Origin: Hyphomicrobiales bacterium
GTDB lineage: Bacteria; Pseudomonadota; Alphaproteobacteria; Rhizobiales; Rhizobiaceae
NCBI GenBank assembly: GCA_900468065.1
Contig: UBTA01000030.1
Location: forward strand, 33,311-97,310
DNA: 64,000 nt
Direction: 5' to 3'
The notes under the pieces: model-generated
What the model was told of the DNA's origin: nothing
Databases searched by the model: none
The model's input: the letters and a program-made list of their open reading frames with translations, nothing else
In this document: one piece after another, positions 1 to 7,882 of the stretch
Layout: each line of letters opens with the position of its first letter
How positions within the stretch are numbered: position 1 is the first letter of the stretch
Position numbers and translations under genes: made by a program

Positions 1-1
1 C

Positions 2-808
2 TGGAACATCGTCTCCTATCCCAACCCTGCCTGGGCCAAACAGATGTTCCCGGACGATGCGGAAGCCGTTGCCGTTGAAAAGCTGGCCAATGCGATCTTT
101 GCCGCTTCCCGCGTCGATGTCGCCGACCCCATCGCCGCCTGGGCTGAACATAATGCCAATCTCGCCAAGCGCTCCGGATGGCTGAACGGCGAGCGTTTTT
201 CCGCCCTGCATTTCACAGGTCCCGGCACCGACCTGACGGTTGGTCTTGCCGATGGTCACGAATGGCATGGCGGCGCATCGACGGCCAAGAACGGCATCAC
301 CTGCAATCCCAACATCCCGACCGAGGAAGTCTTCACCACGCCGCATGCGCTGCGCGTCGAAGGCCATGTGTCGAGCACCAAGCCGCTGTCGCATCAGGGC
401 ACGCTGATCGACAATATTCAGGTTCGTTTTGAGGGTGGTCGTATCGTTGAGGCCAAGGCGTCGAAGGGCGAGGAAGTCCTGAACAAGGTGCTGGATACCG
501 ACGAGGGTGCAAGGCGTCTCGGCGAAGTGGCGCTGGTGCCGCATTCCTCGCCGATCTCGGCCAGCGGCGTGCTGTTCTACAACACGCTGTTTGACGAAAA
601 TGCCTCCTGCCATATCGCGCTCGGCCAGTGCTATTCGAAATGCTTCCTTGATGGCGCGTCGCTCAGCCAGGAACAGATCGCGGCGCAGGGCGGCAATTCC
701 AGCCTGATCCATATCGACTGGATGATCGGTTCCGGCGAGGTGGATATCGATGGCGTGCGTGCCGATGGCGCCAAGGTTCCCGTCATGCGCAAGGGCGAGT
801 GGGCTTGA
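2..808 (+). CDS. M29-family aminopeptidase, 3' part (5' end outside window)
   Basis: The reading frame is open from the first bases of the window, so only the C-terminal part (about 268 residues) is present; M29 enzymes are usually a little over 400 residues. The protein resembles AmpS/PepS/T-type leucyl aminopeptidases, cytosolic dinuclear-metal exopeptidases that remove N-terminal residues from peptides. Visible signatures are LGEVALVPHSSPIS, the segment LFDENASCHIALG and, near the end, HIDWMIGSGE; known M29 enzymes place metal-binding or catalytic Glu, His and Asp residues in these segments. The stop overlaps the GTG start of the downstream ProC-like gene by ten bases, suggesting translational coupling. 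The first in-frame Met (position 44) is internal and should not be taken as the start. Confidence 0.88.
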   Translation, partial: WNIVSYPNPAWAKQMFPDDAEAVAVEKLANAIFAASRVDVADPIAAWAEHNANLAKRSGWLNGERFSALHFTGPGTDLTVGLADGHEWHGGASTAKNGITCNPNIPTEEVFTTPHALRVEGHVSSTKPLSHQGTLIDNIQVRFEGGRIVEAKASKGEEVLNKVLDTDEGARRLGEVALVPHSSPISASGVLFYNTLFDENASCHIALGQCYSKCFLDGASLSQEQIAAQGGNSSLIHIDWMIGSGEVDIDGVRADGAKVPVMRKGEWA

Positions 809-1545
809 CCACGCTCGGCGTCATCGGCGGAACCGGCTGGCTGGGTGGGGCCTTGCTTCGCCCGGCCCTTGCCAAGGGTTTCGTCGCCGCCGCCGATCTC
901 ATCCTGTCGTCGCGCAGCGGCAACACGGCAGGCTTCGAGGCCTGGCCGGATATCCGGTTCACCACCGATAACCGGTCTCTGGCGGCGCAATCGGATATCG
1001 TCATTCTTTCGGTGCGGCCGAAGGACCTCGACGCGCTGGACCTCGATCTGTCCGGCAAGCTGGTCATCTCGGTCATGGCCCGAGTTCCGGCAGAAGCGCT
1101 GCTTGCACGCTTCAACAGCGAACGGATCATCCGCGCCATGCCGAATGCCTGCGCCGAGCAGGGACTGTCTTTCACCCCTTGGCTTTCGACGCCGGGCGCA
1201 ACCGACAACGATGCGGCCTTTGCCGACAGCTTCTTTGCCTGTTCCGGAAAGACGACGAGACTGTCCACGGAAAGCGAGCTGGATTATTTCACCGCCCTGA
1301 CCGGTTCAGGCCCGGCCTTGATCGCCGCCTTTGCCGATGTGATGATCCGTGATGCGATCGAAAACGGCGTGGCTCCGGATGTTGCAGTGGCCGGCGCTTC
1401 GGAAACGCCGGCCGATACGGTCAAAATCTTCACCGACTATGGCGGAACCACCGCCGCCGGTCTGACGGCGATGCTGTCAGCTGGTATCGCCGCGCCAATC
1501 TCAAAAGGGTTGGCGGCGGCGAAGGAGAAAGCAGCTAAGGGCTGA
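799..1545 (+). CDS. Pyrroline-5-carboxylate reductase-like protein (ProC family)
   Basis: This 248-residue protein has an N-terminal Rossmann fold beginning TTLGVIGGTGWLGG and a C-terminal dimerisation domain with LTGSGPALIAAF and DYGGTTAAGL, both typical of ProC enzymes that reduce pyrroline-5-carboxylate to proline with NAD(P)H. The family motif usually seen as RxMPNTPA appears here as RAMPNACAEQG, and the nucleotide-binding loop differs from canonical GxxGxGxM. It is also shorter than usual (about 270). I therefore call it ProC-like and do not assert that it is the main proline enzyme. The GTG start lies inside the end of the aminopeptidase gene. It converges on and slightly overlaps the DMT exporter gene. 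Confidence 0.82.
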   Translation: MGLTTLGVIGGTGWLGGALLRPALAKGFVAAADLILSSRSGNTAGFEAWPDIRFTTDNRSLAAQSDIVILSVRPKDLDALDLDLSGKLVISVMARVPAEALLARFNSERIIRAMPNACAEQGLSFTPWLSTPGATDNDAAFADSFFACSGKTTRLSTESELDYFTALTGSGPALIAAFADVMIRDAIENGVAPDVAVAGASETPADTVKIFTDYGGTTAAGLTAMLSAGIAAPISKGLAAAKEKAAKG

Positions 1546-2431
1546 CCGTTTTCGTTGCGGCTGCGGGACGCGGTGCCATTTGCGCCCGTTGCCCGAGCCA
1601 TACGCTCACCAGCACGGCAACCATGCCAACGATCTGCAGCGGCGTCAGGTTCTGGTTCAGCACGCCCCATCCGAGCAGCGTTGCCACCAGCGGGCTGAGG
1701 AAGCCGAGCGAGGCGACGGCCGCGGGTTCCAGCTTGGACAGGCCGCGAAACCACAGGAGATAGGTGAAGGCGGCGCCGATCAGCCCCAGCCAGGCCATGC
1801 CGAGCACATTGGCCATGGTCGGCACCGGCAAGGCCGGTTCAAACAGCAGAGCCACCGGCAACAGCAGCAGACCGCCAGCGGTCAGTTGCCACGCGGTGAA
1901 GGTCAGGCTCGATACCGGCGGCGCCCATTGGCGTGTCAGCACTGTGCCGAACGCCATGGAGACTGCGCCGGCGAGCCCTGCGATGATGCCGATCGGGTCG
2001 AGCGCCGCTCCGGGCGTCAGCACCAGCAGGCCGACGCCAGCCATGCCGACAATGCCGGCGACAATCGCCTGCGTTTTCACAGGTGTGCCGATCAAAACCC
2101 GCGCCAGCATGACGACGATCAGCGGCTGGATGGCGCCGACGGTCGCGGCGACGCCGCCGGGCAGGCGGTAGGCCGAGACGAACAGCATCGCCCAGAAGAA
2201 CGAGAAGTTGAGCGCGCCTAGGATGAAGCTGCGCGCCCACCAGATGCCCTGCGGCAATTGCCGGACGATCAAGAGCAGGATGAGACCCGCGGGCAAAGCG
2301 CGCAGCATGGCGACGGTGAGGGGATAGCCATGCGGCAAGAATTCGGTGGTGACAAGATAGGTGCTGCCCCAGATGGCGGGAGCAATCGCGGTCAGGCCGA
2401 TGTCGGTGAGGGAGGAGGATTCTATCTTCAT
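1535..2431 (-). CDS. EamA/DMT-superfamily permease
   Basis: This 298-residue, strongly hydrophobic protein should have about ten membrane helices in two EamA repeats (roughly residues 10-140 and 150-285). The start region reads SLTDIGLTAIAPAIWGSTY, a familiar DMT opening, and the second repeat ends with a GWGVLNQNLTPLQIVGM-type helix. Such inner-membrane carriers export amino acids, metabolites or toxic compounds; the substrate cannot be read from sequence. It is divergently transcribed from a MarR regulator across only 58 bp that contain palindromic candidate operators, so MarR control of the exporter is likely. The 3' ends of this gene and the ProC-like gene overlap by 11 bp. Confidence 0.9.
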   Translation of the reverse strand: MKIESSSLTDIGLTAIAPAIWGSTYLVTTEFLPHGYPLTVAMLRALPAGLILLLIVRQLPQGIWWARSFILGALNFSFFWAMLFVSAYRLPGGVAATVGAIQPLIVVMLARVLIGTPVKTQAIVAGIVGMAGVGLLVLTPGAALDPIGIIAGLAGAVSMAFGTVLTRQWAPPVSSLTFTAWQLTAGGLLLLPVALLFEPALPVPTMANVLGMAWLGLIGAAFTYLLWFRGLSKLEPAAVASLGFLSPLVATLLGWGVLNQNLTPLQIVGMVAVLVSVWLGQRAQMAPRPAAATKTVSP

Positions 2432-2438
2432 TTGAAGT

Positions 2439-2454
2439 ATCTCTAGTTCAAGAT
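2439..2454. promoter_or_regulatory. Imperfect inverted repeat, second candidate MarR site
   Basis: ATCTCTAGTTCAAGAT carries one half (TTCAAGAT) that closely matches the half-site GTCAAGAT of the perfect palindrome 22 bp further right. It lies immediately upstream of the permease start (2431), where a bound repressor would block leftward transcription or translation initiation. Assignment rests on similarity between the two sites and on the divergent layout. Confidence 0.45.
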
Positions 2455-2475
2455 AAAATCAGGATAGCAGTGATT

Positions 2476-2491
2476 ATCTTGACGTCAAGAT
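2476..2491. promoter_or_regulatory. Perfect 16-bp palindrome, probable MarR operator
   Basis: ATCTTGACGTCAAGAT is a perfect palindrome with no spacer between its 8-bp arms. Its last two bases are the first two bases of the ATG at 2490. MarR dimers typically bind such 16-20 bp palindromes in divergent regions and repress both themselves and the neighbouring exporter until an aromatic or toxic ligand binds. Confidence 0.65.
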
Positions 2492-3002
2492 GAATTCTGC
2501 GTACCAGAAAACCATGGATGAAGATCACGTCGATAGAATTCTGGCGCAATGGCGGCGCGAGCGGCCGGACCTTGATGTTGCGCCGATGGGCCTTCTCGGC
2601 CGCCTGGCGCGGCTATCGACCTATCTCGGCCGCGAGGTCGACAAGACATTTTCGGAGTTCGGACTGTCGTCGGCGAGCTTCGACGTGCTGGCAGCCCTGC
2701 GCCGCTCCGGCAAACCTTACCGGCTTTCACCAGGCGATCTGCTTGCAACGACGATGATCACGTCGGGCACGATGACCAACAGGATCGATCAACTGGAAAA
2801 GGCTGGTCTCGTCGAGCGGCTGACCAATCCGGAGGATCGCCGTAGCGTGCTGATCGCGCTGAAGCCGGAAGGACTCGATCTGGTCGAGCGTGCCGTCACC
2901 GCCCATGTCGCCAACCAGCACCGGGTAACGGCGCTTCTGGAGCCGGACGAGCGGGCGGCGCTGGATGCGATCGCCAAAAAATATCTGGCTGCGTTCGAAT
3001 AG
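2490..3002 (+). CDS. MarR-family transcriptional regulator
   Basis: A 170-residue winged-helix protein. The core includes ASFDVLAALRRSG, then the recognition region LLATTMITSGTMTNRIDQLEKAGLVER, and the wing NPEDRRSVLIALKPEG, which is the hallmark DRR...L.LT-type wing of MarR proteins. It is expected to be a homodimeric ligand-responsive repressor. Two starts are possible: ATG 2490, which overlaps the palindrome at 2476-2491, and ATG 2514, eight codons later; neither has a strong Shine-Dalgarno sequence. If 2514 is used, the operator lies wholly in the leader. The divergent DMT permease is the probable target. Confidence 0.92.
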   Translation: MNSAYQKTMDEDHVDRILAQWRRERPDLDVAPMGLLGRLARLSTYLGREVDKTFSEFGLSSASFDVLAALRRSGKPYRLSPGDLLATTMITSGTMTNRIDQLEKAGLVERLTNPEDRRSVLIALKPEGLDLVERAVTAHVANQHRVTALLEPDERAALDAIAKKYLAAFE

Positions 3003-3007
3003 AACTC

Positions 3008-3110
3008 AGAGCATTTCCGCTTTTCTCCGAATCGCGAAAACGCTCTGTCCTTTGTTTTTACGCAATTCCGGACATAAAACAGCTGCCCACTTTTACTGGA
3101 ATTGCTTTAG
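3008..3110. repeat. Rhizobial intergenic repeat (AGAGCATTTCC...GGAATTGCTTTAG type)
   Basis: The stretch starts AGAGCATTTCCGC, has an internal TTTTTACGCAATTCCGGAC block and ends TGGAATTGCTTTAG. I recognise it from memory as a non-coding dispersed repeat found many times between genes in Rhizobium and Agrobacterium chromosomes. Its ends are roughly complementary. It fills the space between the convergent marR and hemW genes and overlaps the hemW stop codon, so it may supply 3'-end structure. Confidence 0.7.
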
Positions 3111-4282
3111 CAGGCGAGATCGGCAACCACTGCATCGAGGATCAGCATGCCGGCCGGCGTGCAGCGCAGCCGGGAATTGCCCAGCCGCTCGATGAAGCCG
3201 TGTTCGATCAGGAACTGTTCGCGGTCGGGATCAGGCTCTCGGCCGGACAGGTCCTGCCAGCGCACGAGATCAATGCCTTCTTTCAGCCGCAGGCCCATCA
3301 GCAACAACTCGTCGGCCTGTTCGCCGTAGCCCAGCACCTCCTGATCGACCATGCCGTGGCCATGGTCCTCGACCAGTTGCAGCCAGGTTTCCGGTTTGCG
3401 CTCCGTCGCGGTGGCGATCTTGTCGCGGCCGCGCGTCAAGCGGCCATGGGCGCCCGGGCCAATGCCGGCATAGTCGCCATAGCGCCAGTAGGTGAGATTA
3501 TGGCGGCTCTCGGCGCCGGGTGCCGCATGATTGGACACCTCATAGGCCGGCATGCCGAAGCCTTCAGTGATCTCCTGCGTCGCCTCGTAAAGCACGGCGG
3601 AATGCTCGCCATCCGGCACGATAAGCTTTCCTGCCTTGTGCAGGCCGTAGAAGGGCGTGCCTTCCTCGATCGTCAGCTGGTAGAGCGACAGGTGATCGAC
3701 GGCATAGGAGACGGCCTGCTTCAGCTCCTGCTCCCAAGCCTCGACGGTCTGGTTCGGGCGGGCATAAATGAGGTCGAATGACATGCGCGGAAAGATATCG
3801 CGCGCCAGGCCGATGGCCTTCAGTGCGTCCTCGACATTGTGCAGCCGACCGAGAAACTTGAGGTCCTTGTCGTTTAGTGCCTGAACGCCAAGTGAAACCC
3901 GGTTGACGCCGGCGGCGCGATAGCCGCGGAAACGGGTCGCCTCAACGCTGGAGGGGTTGGCCTCCATGGTGATCTCGATGCCGTCGGGCACATGCCAGAG
4001 ATTGGCAATGCCGTCGAGAATGGCTTCGACCGTTGCCGGGTTCATCAGCGACGGCGTGCCGCCGCCCATGAAGATGCTGGTGACGGTGCGCGGACCCGAC
4101 ATATGCCGCATCGCCGCCATTTCGGTGAGAAAGGCTGTGACGAAACGTGGCTGATCGACCGGCTGATGCCGGACATGGCTGTTGAAGTCGCAATAGGGAC
4201 ATTTGGCAGCACAGAAGGGCCAATGCACATAGACCCCGAAACCGGGCTCCTTGCTGTCACCGATGGAAGAAAAAGTGGCCAT
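3107..4282 (-). CDS. hemW: Radical SAM heme chaperone HemW
   Basis: A 391-residue homologue of HemW (formerly annotated as an oxygen-independent coproporphyrinogen oxidase). Near the N-terminus VYVHWPFCAAKCPYCDF carries the CxxxCxxC cluster motif for the radical-SAM [4Fe-4S] centre, followed by GGGTPSL for SAM binding and the C-terminal HemW domain. HemW proteins lack the additional cysteine of true HemN and act in heme delivery to membrane proteins. It is the last gene of a leftward rph-VOC-rdgB-hemW series, but a 245-bp gap containing a repeat separates it from rdgB, so it may have its own promoter. Confidence 0.92.
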   Translation of the reverse strand: MATFSSIGDSKEPGFGVYVHWPFCAAKCPYCDFNSHVRHQPVDQPRFVTAFLTEMAAMRHMSGPRTVTSIFMGGGTPSLMNPATVEAILDGIANLWHVPDGIEITMEANPSSVEATRFRGYRAAGVNRVSLGVQALNDKDLKFLGRLHNVEDALKAIGLARDIFPRMSFDLIYARPNQTVEAWEQELKQAVSYAVDHLSLYQLTIEEGTPFYGLHKAGKLIVPDGEHSAVLYEATQEITEGFGMPAYEVSNHAAPGAESRHNLTYWRYGDYAGIGPGAHGRLTRGRDKIATATERKPETWLQLVEDHGHGMVDQEVLGYGEQADELLLMGLRLKEGIDLVRWQDLSGREPDPDREQFLIEHGFIERLGNSRLRCTPAGMLILDAVVADLAC

Positions 4283-4362
4283 TCTGTTTTAGGTCTTTCA
4301 GGCGCTAGGGCGCGGTGTCGTAGGGGTAGGCGATATTTGTTGTTTGGCGCGGAATTTCACCA

Positions 4363-4500
4363 CACCGTCATTCCTGTGCTCGTCACAGGAATCCAGTCAC
4401 GCGACGTCTGTCGCGTGGAAGAGCCCTTTGCGCCGCAGACGCGGCGCTGCTGGATCCCTGTGACATCCCTCGGGTCAAGCCCGAGGACAGGGATAACGGG
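4363..4500. repeat. Palindromic intergenic repeat (CACCGTCATTCCTGTG... type)
   Basis: The left edge reads CACCGTCATTCCTGTGCTCG and is followed by TCACAGGAATCCAG; the right half contains CTGGATCCCTGTGAC and ends ACAGGGATAACGGGG. The two ends are complementary, so the element can fold into a long branched hairpin. I recognise similar CGTCATTCCTGTGC elements as dispersed intergenic repeats in several alphaproteobacteria. It occupies the rdgB-hemW intergenic region; no coding potential is evident. Confidence 0.65.
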
Positions 4501-4527
4501 GAGTGAATTATCCCATCGACTTCCACT

Positions 4528-5172
4528 TTACGCACGCAGGCACGTCTCAGCAAAAAGCTTGAACGCCCGCGCCCGATGCGACAGCGCCTGCGCATCGCCC
4601 GGCTTCCAGCCATGCTTTTCCTCGGCATTCATTTCGCCGAATGTGGTGTCGTAGCCGAGCGGTTGAAAGACCGGGTCGTACCCAAATCCTTGGCTGCCGC
4701 GCGGCGGCCAGACGATGTGGCCTTCCACTTCGCCACGGAACAGCTCGACATGGCCATCCGGCCAGGCGAGGCACAGCACCGAGACGAAGCGGCCGGTGCG
4801 CCGCTCGAAGGCGGTAGCGCCAGCCTCTTGGATGGCGGCCTCGACCTTGTGCATCGCCATGGCGAAATCGCGCGTCCCATCGGGGGTTTCCGCCCAATTG
4901 GCGGTGTAGACGCCGGGATCGCCGTTCAGCGCATCGACGACCAGTCCGGAATCGTCCGAAAGGGCCGGCAGGCCGGAGACTTTCGCCGAGGCCAGCGCCT
5001 TGATCGTGGCATTTTCCTCAAAGGTCGTGCCGGTCTCGTCCGGTTCGATGAAGTTGAGATCGGCCGCCGATGTGGCTTCAAAGCCCATCGGGCCGATCAG
5101 GTCGCGGATTTCGCGGATTTTGCCTTCATTGTGGCTGGCAACGATCAGTGTCTTGTCTTCAAGCTTGCGCAT
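4528..5172 (-). CDS. rdgB: RdgB/HAM1 dITP/XTP pyrophosphatase
   Basis: A 214-residue nucleotide-sanitising enzyme that hydrolyses dITP, dXTP and ITP to monophosphates so that deaminated purines are not incorporated. Diagnostic features are the N-terminal [13 protein letters not shown] (SxNxxK motif), [23 protein letters not shown] and the C-terminal SHRARAF. The Met at 5172 is chosen over the Met five codons upstream (5187) because the conserved family sequence begins directly after it. It lies just downstream of the VOC gene (39 bp) on the same strand and belongs to the rph-rdgB grouping common in bacteria. Confidence 0.93.
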   Translation of the reverse strand: MRKLEDKTLIVASHNEGKIREIRDLIGPMGFEATSAADLNFIEPDETGTTFEENATIKALASAKVSGLPALSDDSGLVVDALNGDPGVYTANWAETPDGTRDFAMAMHKVEAAIQEAGATAFERRTGRFVSVLCLAWPDGHVELFRGEVEGHIVWPPRGSQGFGYDPVFQPLGYDTTFGEMNAEEKHGWKPGDAQALSHRARAFKLFAETCLRA

Positions 5173-5211
5173 CTGCGTCTTTCTCATCCGGCGAGCTTTT
5201 GCCCCTTCGTG

Positions 5212-5631
5212 TCAGTCGATATTCCAAAGGCGGGCTTCGGCGCATTCCAGGCTGTTTCCGGCCGGATCGCGAAAATAAAAGGACCGTGCGCCCGATGGCC
5301 AAAGTACCTCGGATTCGATCGTGATCCCGGCGGCCTTCAGCTTCTCTTCCCAGGCACCGAGCTGCCCTTTCGGCACCCGGAAACACATATGTCCCGGGCC
5401 GTGCGTGCCATGCGGCGGAACCTGCAGTCCGTCTGCCGGCGGCGGCTTGATCGTCTCGGCCGGATTGAAGATCAGGAGTACGCCGGGGCCACAGCGGAAG
5501 AAGATATGACGGTTGCCGGCACGGCTGATTTTCTCAAGGCCGAGAACGGAGCCGTAAAACGCCTCCGCCTTGTCGAGATCATCGACATAGAGCGCCGTCT
5601 CCAGAATGCCTTCGAATTTCAACTCATCCAT
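5212..5631 (-). CDS. VOC-family (glyoxalase/bleomycin-resistance fold) protein
   Basis: A 139-residue single-domain VOC protein: ILETALYVDDLDKAEAFYGSVLGL is the opening beta-alpha-beta unit and SFYFRDPAGNSLECAE the closing metal-site unit. The family includes glyoxalase I, extradiol dioxygenases and antibiotic-binding proteins; the His in GHMCFRV and the Glu in SLECAE could be metal ligands. Substrate unknown. It sits between rph and rdgB, which are otherwise often adjacent, and has repeat DNA immediately upstream, so it may be a later insertion into this operon. Confidence 0.85.
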   Translation of the reverse strand: MDELKFEGILETALYVDDLDKAEAFYGSVLGLEKISRAGNRHIFFRCGPGVLLIFNPAETIKPPPADGLQVPPHGTHGPGHMCFRVPKGQLGAWEEKLKAAGITIESEVLWPSGARSFYFRDPAGNSLECAEARLWNID

Positions 5632-5640
5632 GCGAGCTGC

Positions 5641-5753
5641 CCCTCACCCTAGCCCTCTCCCCGTTTGCGGGGAGAGGGGACGACAGAGATTGCCGCATCG
5701 TCCTTCTCCCCGTCACGACGGGGAGAAGGTGCCCGGCAGGGCGGATGAGGGGC
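5641..5753. repeat. Double-hairpin rhizobial intergenic repeat
   Basis: Two strong inverted repeats lie side by side: CCCTCTCCCCG/CGGGGAGAGGG (5653-5678) and CCTTCTCCCCGTC/GACGGGGAGAAGG (5702-5729), followed by GTGCCCGGCAGGGCGGATGAGGGG. The same GAAGGTGCCCG...GGCGGATGAGGGG module recurs near 63.85 kb. It is a dispersed non-coding element of rhizobial type located between rph and the VOC gene. Confidence 0.75.
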
Positions 5754-5778
5754 GTTGATCGCATGGGCATTGGCGTCC

Positions 5779-6498
5779 TCAGCCCCCGATTGCCTGCTTT
5801 TGCATGCCGACCAGTTCGGCAATGCCATTCTTGGCGAGGCCGAGCAGGGTGCCGAATTCTTCTTCGGAAAAGGGCTTGCCTTCGGCCGTGCCCTGGATCT
5901 CGACGATGCCGCCGGAGCCGGTCATGACGAAATTGGCATCGGTTTCAGCCGCCGAGTCTTCGAGATAATCGAGGTCGATCACCGGCTGGCTGGCGAAGAT
6001 GCCGCAGGAGATCGCGGCGATATGGTCCTTCAGGACCTTTTCCACCTTGATCATGTTGCGGGCTTCCATCCAGGCAAGGCAATCGCGCAGCGCAATCCAG
6101 GCGCCGGTGATGGAGGCGGTGCGGGTGCCGCCATCGGCCTGGATGACGTCGCAGTCGATCGAGATCTGGCGCTCGCCCAGTGCCTGCAGGTCGACCACGG
6201 CGCGCAGCGACCGGCCGATGAGGCGCTGGATTTCCTGGGTGCGGCCGCTCTGCTTGCCCGAGGCTGCCTCGCGCTTCATGCGCTCGCCGGTGGCGCGCGG
6301 CAGCATGCCGTATTCGGCCGTGACCCAGCCTTTGCCGCTGTTGCGCAGCCACGGTGGCGTCTTTTCTTCCAGGCTCGCCGTGACCAGCACATGCGTGTCG
6401 CCGAACTTCACCAGGCAGGAACCCTCTGCATGTTTGGAAACATTGCGCTCGAAGGAAACCTTGCGCATCTGGTCGGTTTTTCTGCCGGAAGGCCGCAT
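5779..6498 (-). CDS. rph: Ribonuclease PH
   Basis: A 239-residue phosphorolytic 3'-5' exoribonuclease that trims tRNA precursor 3' ends and takes part in RNA turnover as a hexamer. The N-terminus [19 protein letters not shown], the [13 protein letters not shown] segment, [18 protein letters not shown] and [16 protein letters not shown] are all standard for the family. Two adjacent ATGs exist; the second (6498) is preferred because AGGAG lies six bases before it, whereas it is only three from the first. It is divergent from hrcA, with about 170 bp between. Confidence 0.96.
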   Translation of the reverse strand: MRPSGRKTDQMRKVSFERNVSKHAEGSCLVKFGDTHVLVTASLEEKTPPWLRNSGKGWVTAEYGMLPRATGERMKREAASGKQSGRTQEIQRLIGRSLRAVVDLQALGERQISIDCDVIQADGGTRTASITGAWIALRDCLAWMEARNMIKVEKVLKDHIAAISCGIFASQPVIDLDYLEDSAAETDANFVMTGSGGIVEIQGTAEGKPFSEEEFGTLLGLAKNGIAELVGMQKQAIGG

Positions 6499-6622
6499 CA
6501 TGAACTCCTGTGATGTTTGTCAGCCTTCTAGCCTATGTTGGCTGGAAGGGAAATCATTTGCGCTAAAAGAGTGGAGGTGGGCCAAAAGGCGTTGTACGGC
6601 GGGCTTTTCAGCCATTTTCCCT

Positions 6623-6651
6623 TTTGCTATCCGGGCGGGGATCACTATATT
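6623..6651 (+). promoter_or_regulatory. Candidate hrcA-grpE promoter
   Basis: TTTTG followed after 17 bp by ACTATATT resembles the alphaproteobacterial heat-shock -10 (C-Y-TAT-N-T) but has a weak -35. It lies 19 bp upstream of the hrcA ATG. No CIRCE inverted repeat (TTAGCACTC-N9-GAGTGCTAA) is visible. Speculative. Confidence 0.35.
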
Positions 6652-6669
6652 CCAATTGACTTCAACAAC

Positions 6670-7767
6670 ATGGGTTTTCGCGTTCGAATGGTGCTGGATA
6701 AATCTGCAATGCAGGAAAGGCTTTCGGCGCTCGACGAGCGGTCGGGCGAAATTTTCCGTCGCATCGTGGAAAGCTATCTCGAAAGCGGCGAGCCGCTCGG
6801 ATCGCGCAGCCTGTCGCGCATCCTGCCGATGTCGCTGTCGCCGGCATCCGTGCGCAACGTCATGAGCGATCTCGAAGATTTGGGCCTGATCTATTCCCCG
6901 CATATCAGCGCCGGACGTTTGCCAACACAGAATGGCCTGCGCTTCTTCGTCGATGCCTTCATGCAGGTGGGCGATCTGTCGCCAGAGGATCGCGCCTCGA
7001 TCGATCGGCATGTGCGCCGGGTAGACCGCGATCAGCCCGTGGAGACGTTGCTCAACGATGCCAGCCAGATGCTGTCGGGCATGTCGCGCGGGGCGGGGCT
7101 GGTGATTACCGCCAAGAACGATCCCGTGCTCCGCCATGTCGAGTTCGTCCGGCTGGCGCCGACCAAGGCGCTGGCGGTTCTCGTCGGCGAGCATGACCAG
7201 GTCGAAAACCGCATCATCGAGCTGCCGGCCGGGGTCACCAGTTCGCAGCTGACGGAAGCCGCCAATTTCCTCAATGCCCATCTCGCCGGGCAAACGCTGC
7301 CCGAAGTGCGAAGCCAGCTCGAAAAGGTCAAGGAAACGGTCCGGCGCGAACTCGATACGCTGAGCCAGGACCTGGTCGAGCGCGGCCTTGCCATCTGGTC
7401 GGGCAGTGAGGCGGATGACAAGCCGACGCAGCTGATCGTGCGCGGCCGCGCCAATCTGCTGGAGGGACTGGCCGGTGCCGAGGATGTCGATCGGCTGCGC
7501 ATGCTGTTCGATGATCTGGAAAAGAAGGACAGCCTGATCGAAATCCTCAATCTGGCCGAAAGCGGCCCCGGGGTGCGGATCTTCATCGGGTCGGAAAACA
7601 AGCTGTTCTCGCTGTCCGGCTCATCGCTGATCGTAGCGCCCTACAGGGACAGCGACGACAAGATCGTTGGCGCTGTCGGGGTCATCGGGCCAACGCGGCT
7701 GAATTACTCGCGCATCGTGCCGATGGTGGACTATACGGCGCAGCTGATGTCGCGTTTGTCGCGATAA
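6670..7767 (+). CDS. hrcA: Heat-inducible transcription repressor HrcA
   Basis: A 365-residue repressor that binds CIRCE elements in front of groESL and related operons. The winged-helix N-terminus is clear: [47 protein letters not shown] and HISAGRLPT. The central and C-terminal parts contain GAF-like segments and end with [19 protein letters not shown], the family signature. The start at 6670 matches the MGF opening of rhizobial homologues; there is no evident Shine-Dalgarno, and the open frame extends upstream to 6535 only by chance. It is followed by grpE after 115 bp. Confidence 0.95.
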   Translation: MGFRVRMVLDKSAMQERLSALDERSGEIFRRIVESYLESGEPLGSRSLSRILPMSLSPASVRNVMSDLEDLGLIYSPHISAGRLPTQNGLRFFVDAFMQVGDLSPEDRASIDRHVRRVDRDQPVETLLNDASQMLSGMSRGAGLVITAKNDPVLRHVEFVRLAPTKALAVLVGEHDQVENRIIELPAGVTSSQLTEAANFLNAHLAGQTLPEVRSQLEKVKETVRRELDTLSQDLVERGLAIWSGSEADDKPTQLIVRGRANLLEGLAGAEDVDRLRMLFDDLEKKDSLIEILNLAESGPGVRIFIGSENKLFSLSGSSLIVAPYRDSDDKIVGAVGVIGPTRLNYSRIVPMVDYTAQLMSRLSR

Positions 7768-7771
7768 TCGG

Positions 7772-7796
7772 CCGGCAAGCAGCCGGTTTTTCCGGC
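7772..7796 (+). terminator. Competing hairpins between hrcA and grpE
   Basis: Three short segments CCGGC (7772), GCCGG (7782) and CCGGC (7792) alternate. The first pair forms a stem followed by TTTTT (terminator-like); the second pair forms an alternative stem with TTTTT in the loop. The stems are only five base pairs, so this is a weak terminator or attenuator candidate. Confidence 0.35.
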
Positions 7797-7882
7797 AGCT
7801 TTCGATTGTACCCTTGATTTTTCGGCTTCAAAGCTCGATATCGACACCAAATCCTAGACATATTGACATTCCGGAGACCGTC

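Noticed and set aside
5641..5753. CRISPR array suggested by repeated GC-rich hairpins
   Set aside because: The repeats are inverted, not direct, lack regular spacers, and match a dispersed intergenic element; no cas genes are present.
6499..6669. CIRCE element in front of hrcA
   Set aside because: No TTAGCACTC-N9-GAGTGCTAA or near match is present in the rph-hrcA gap.
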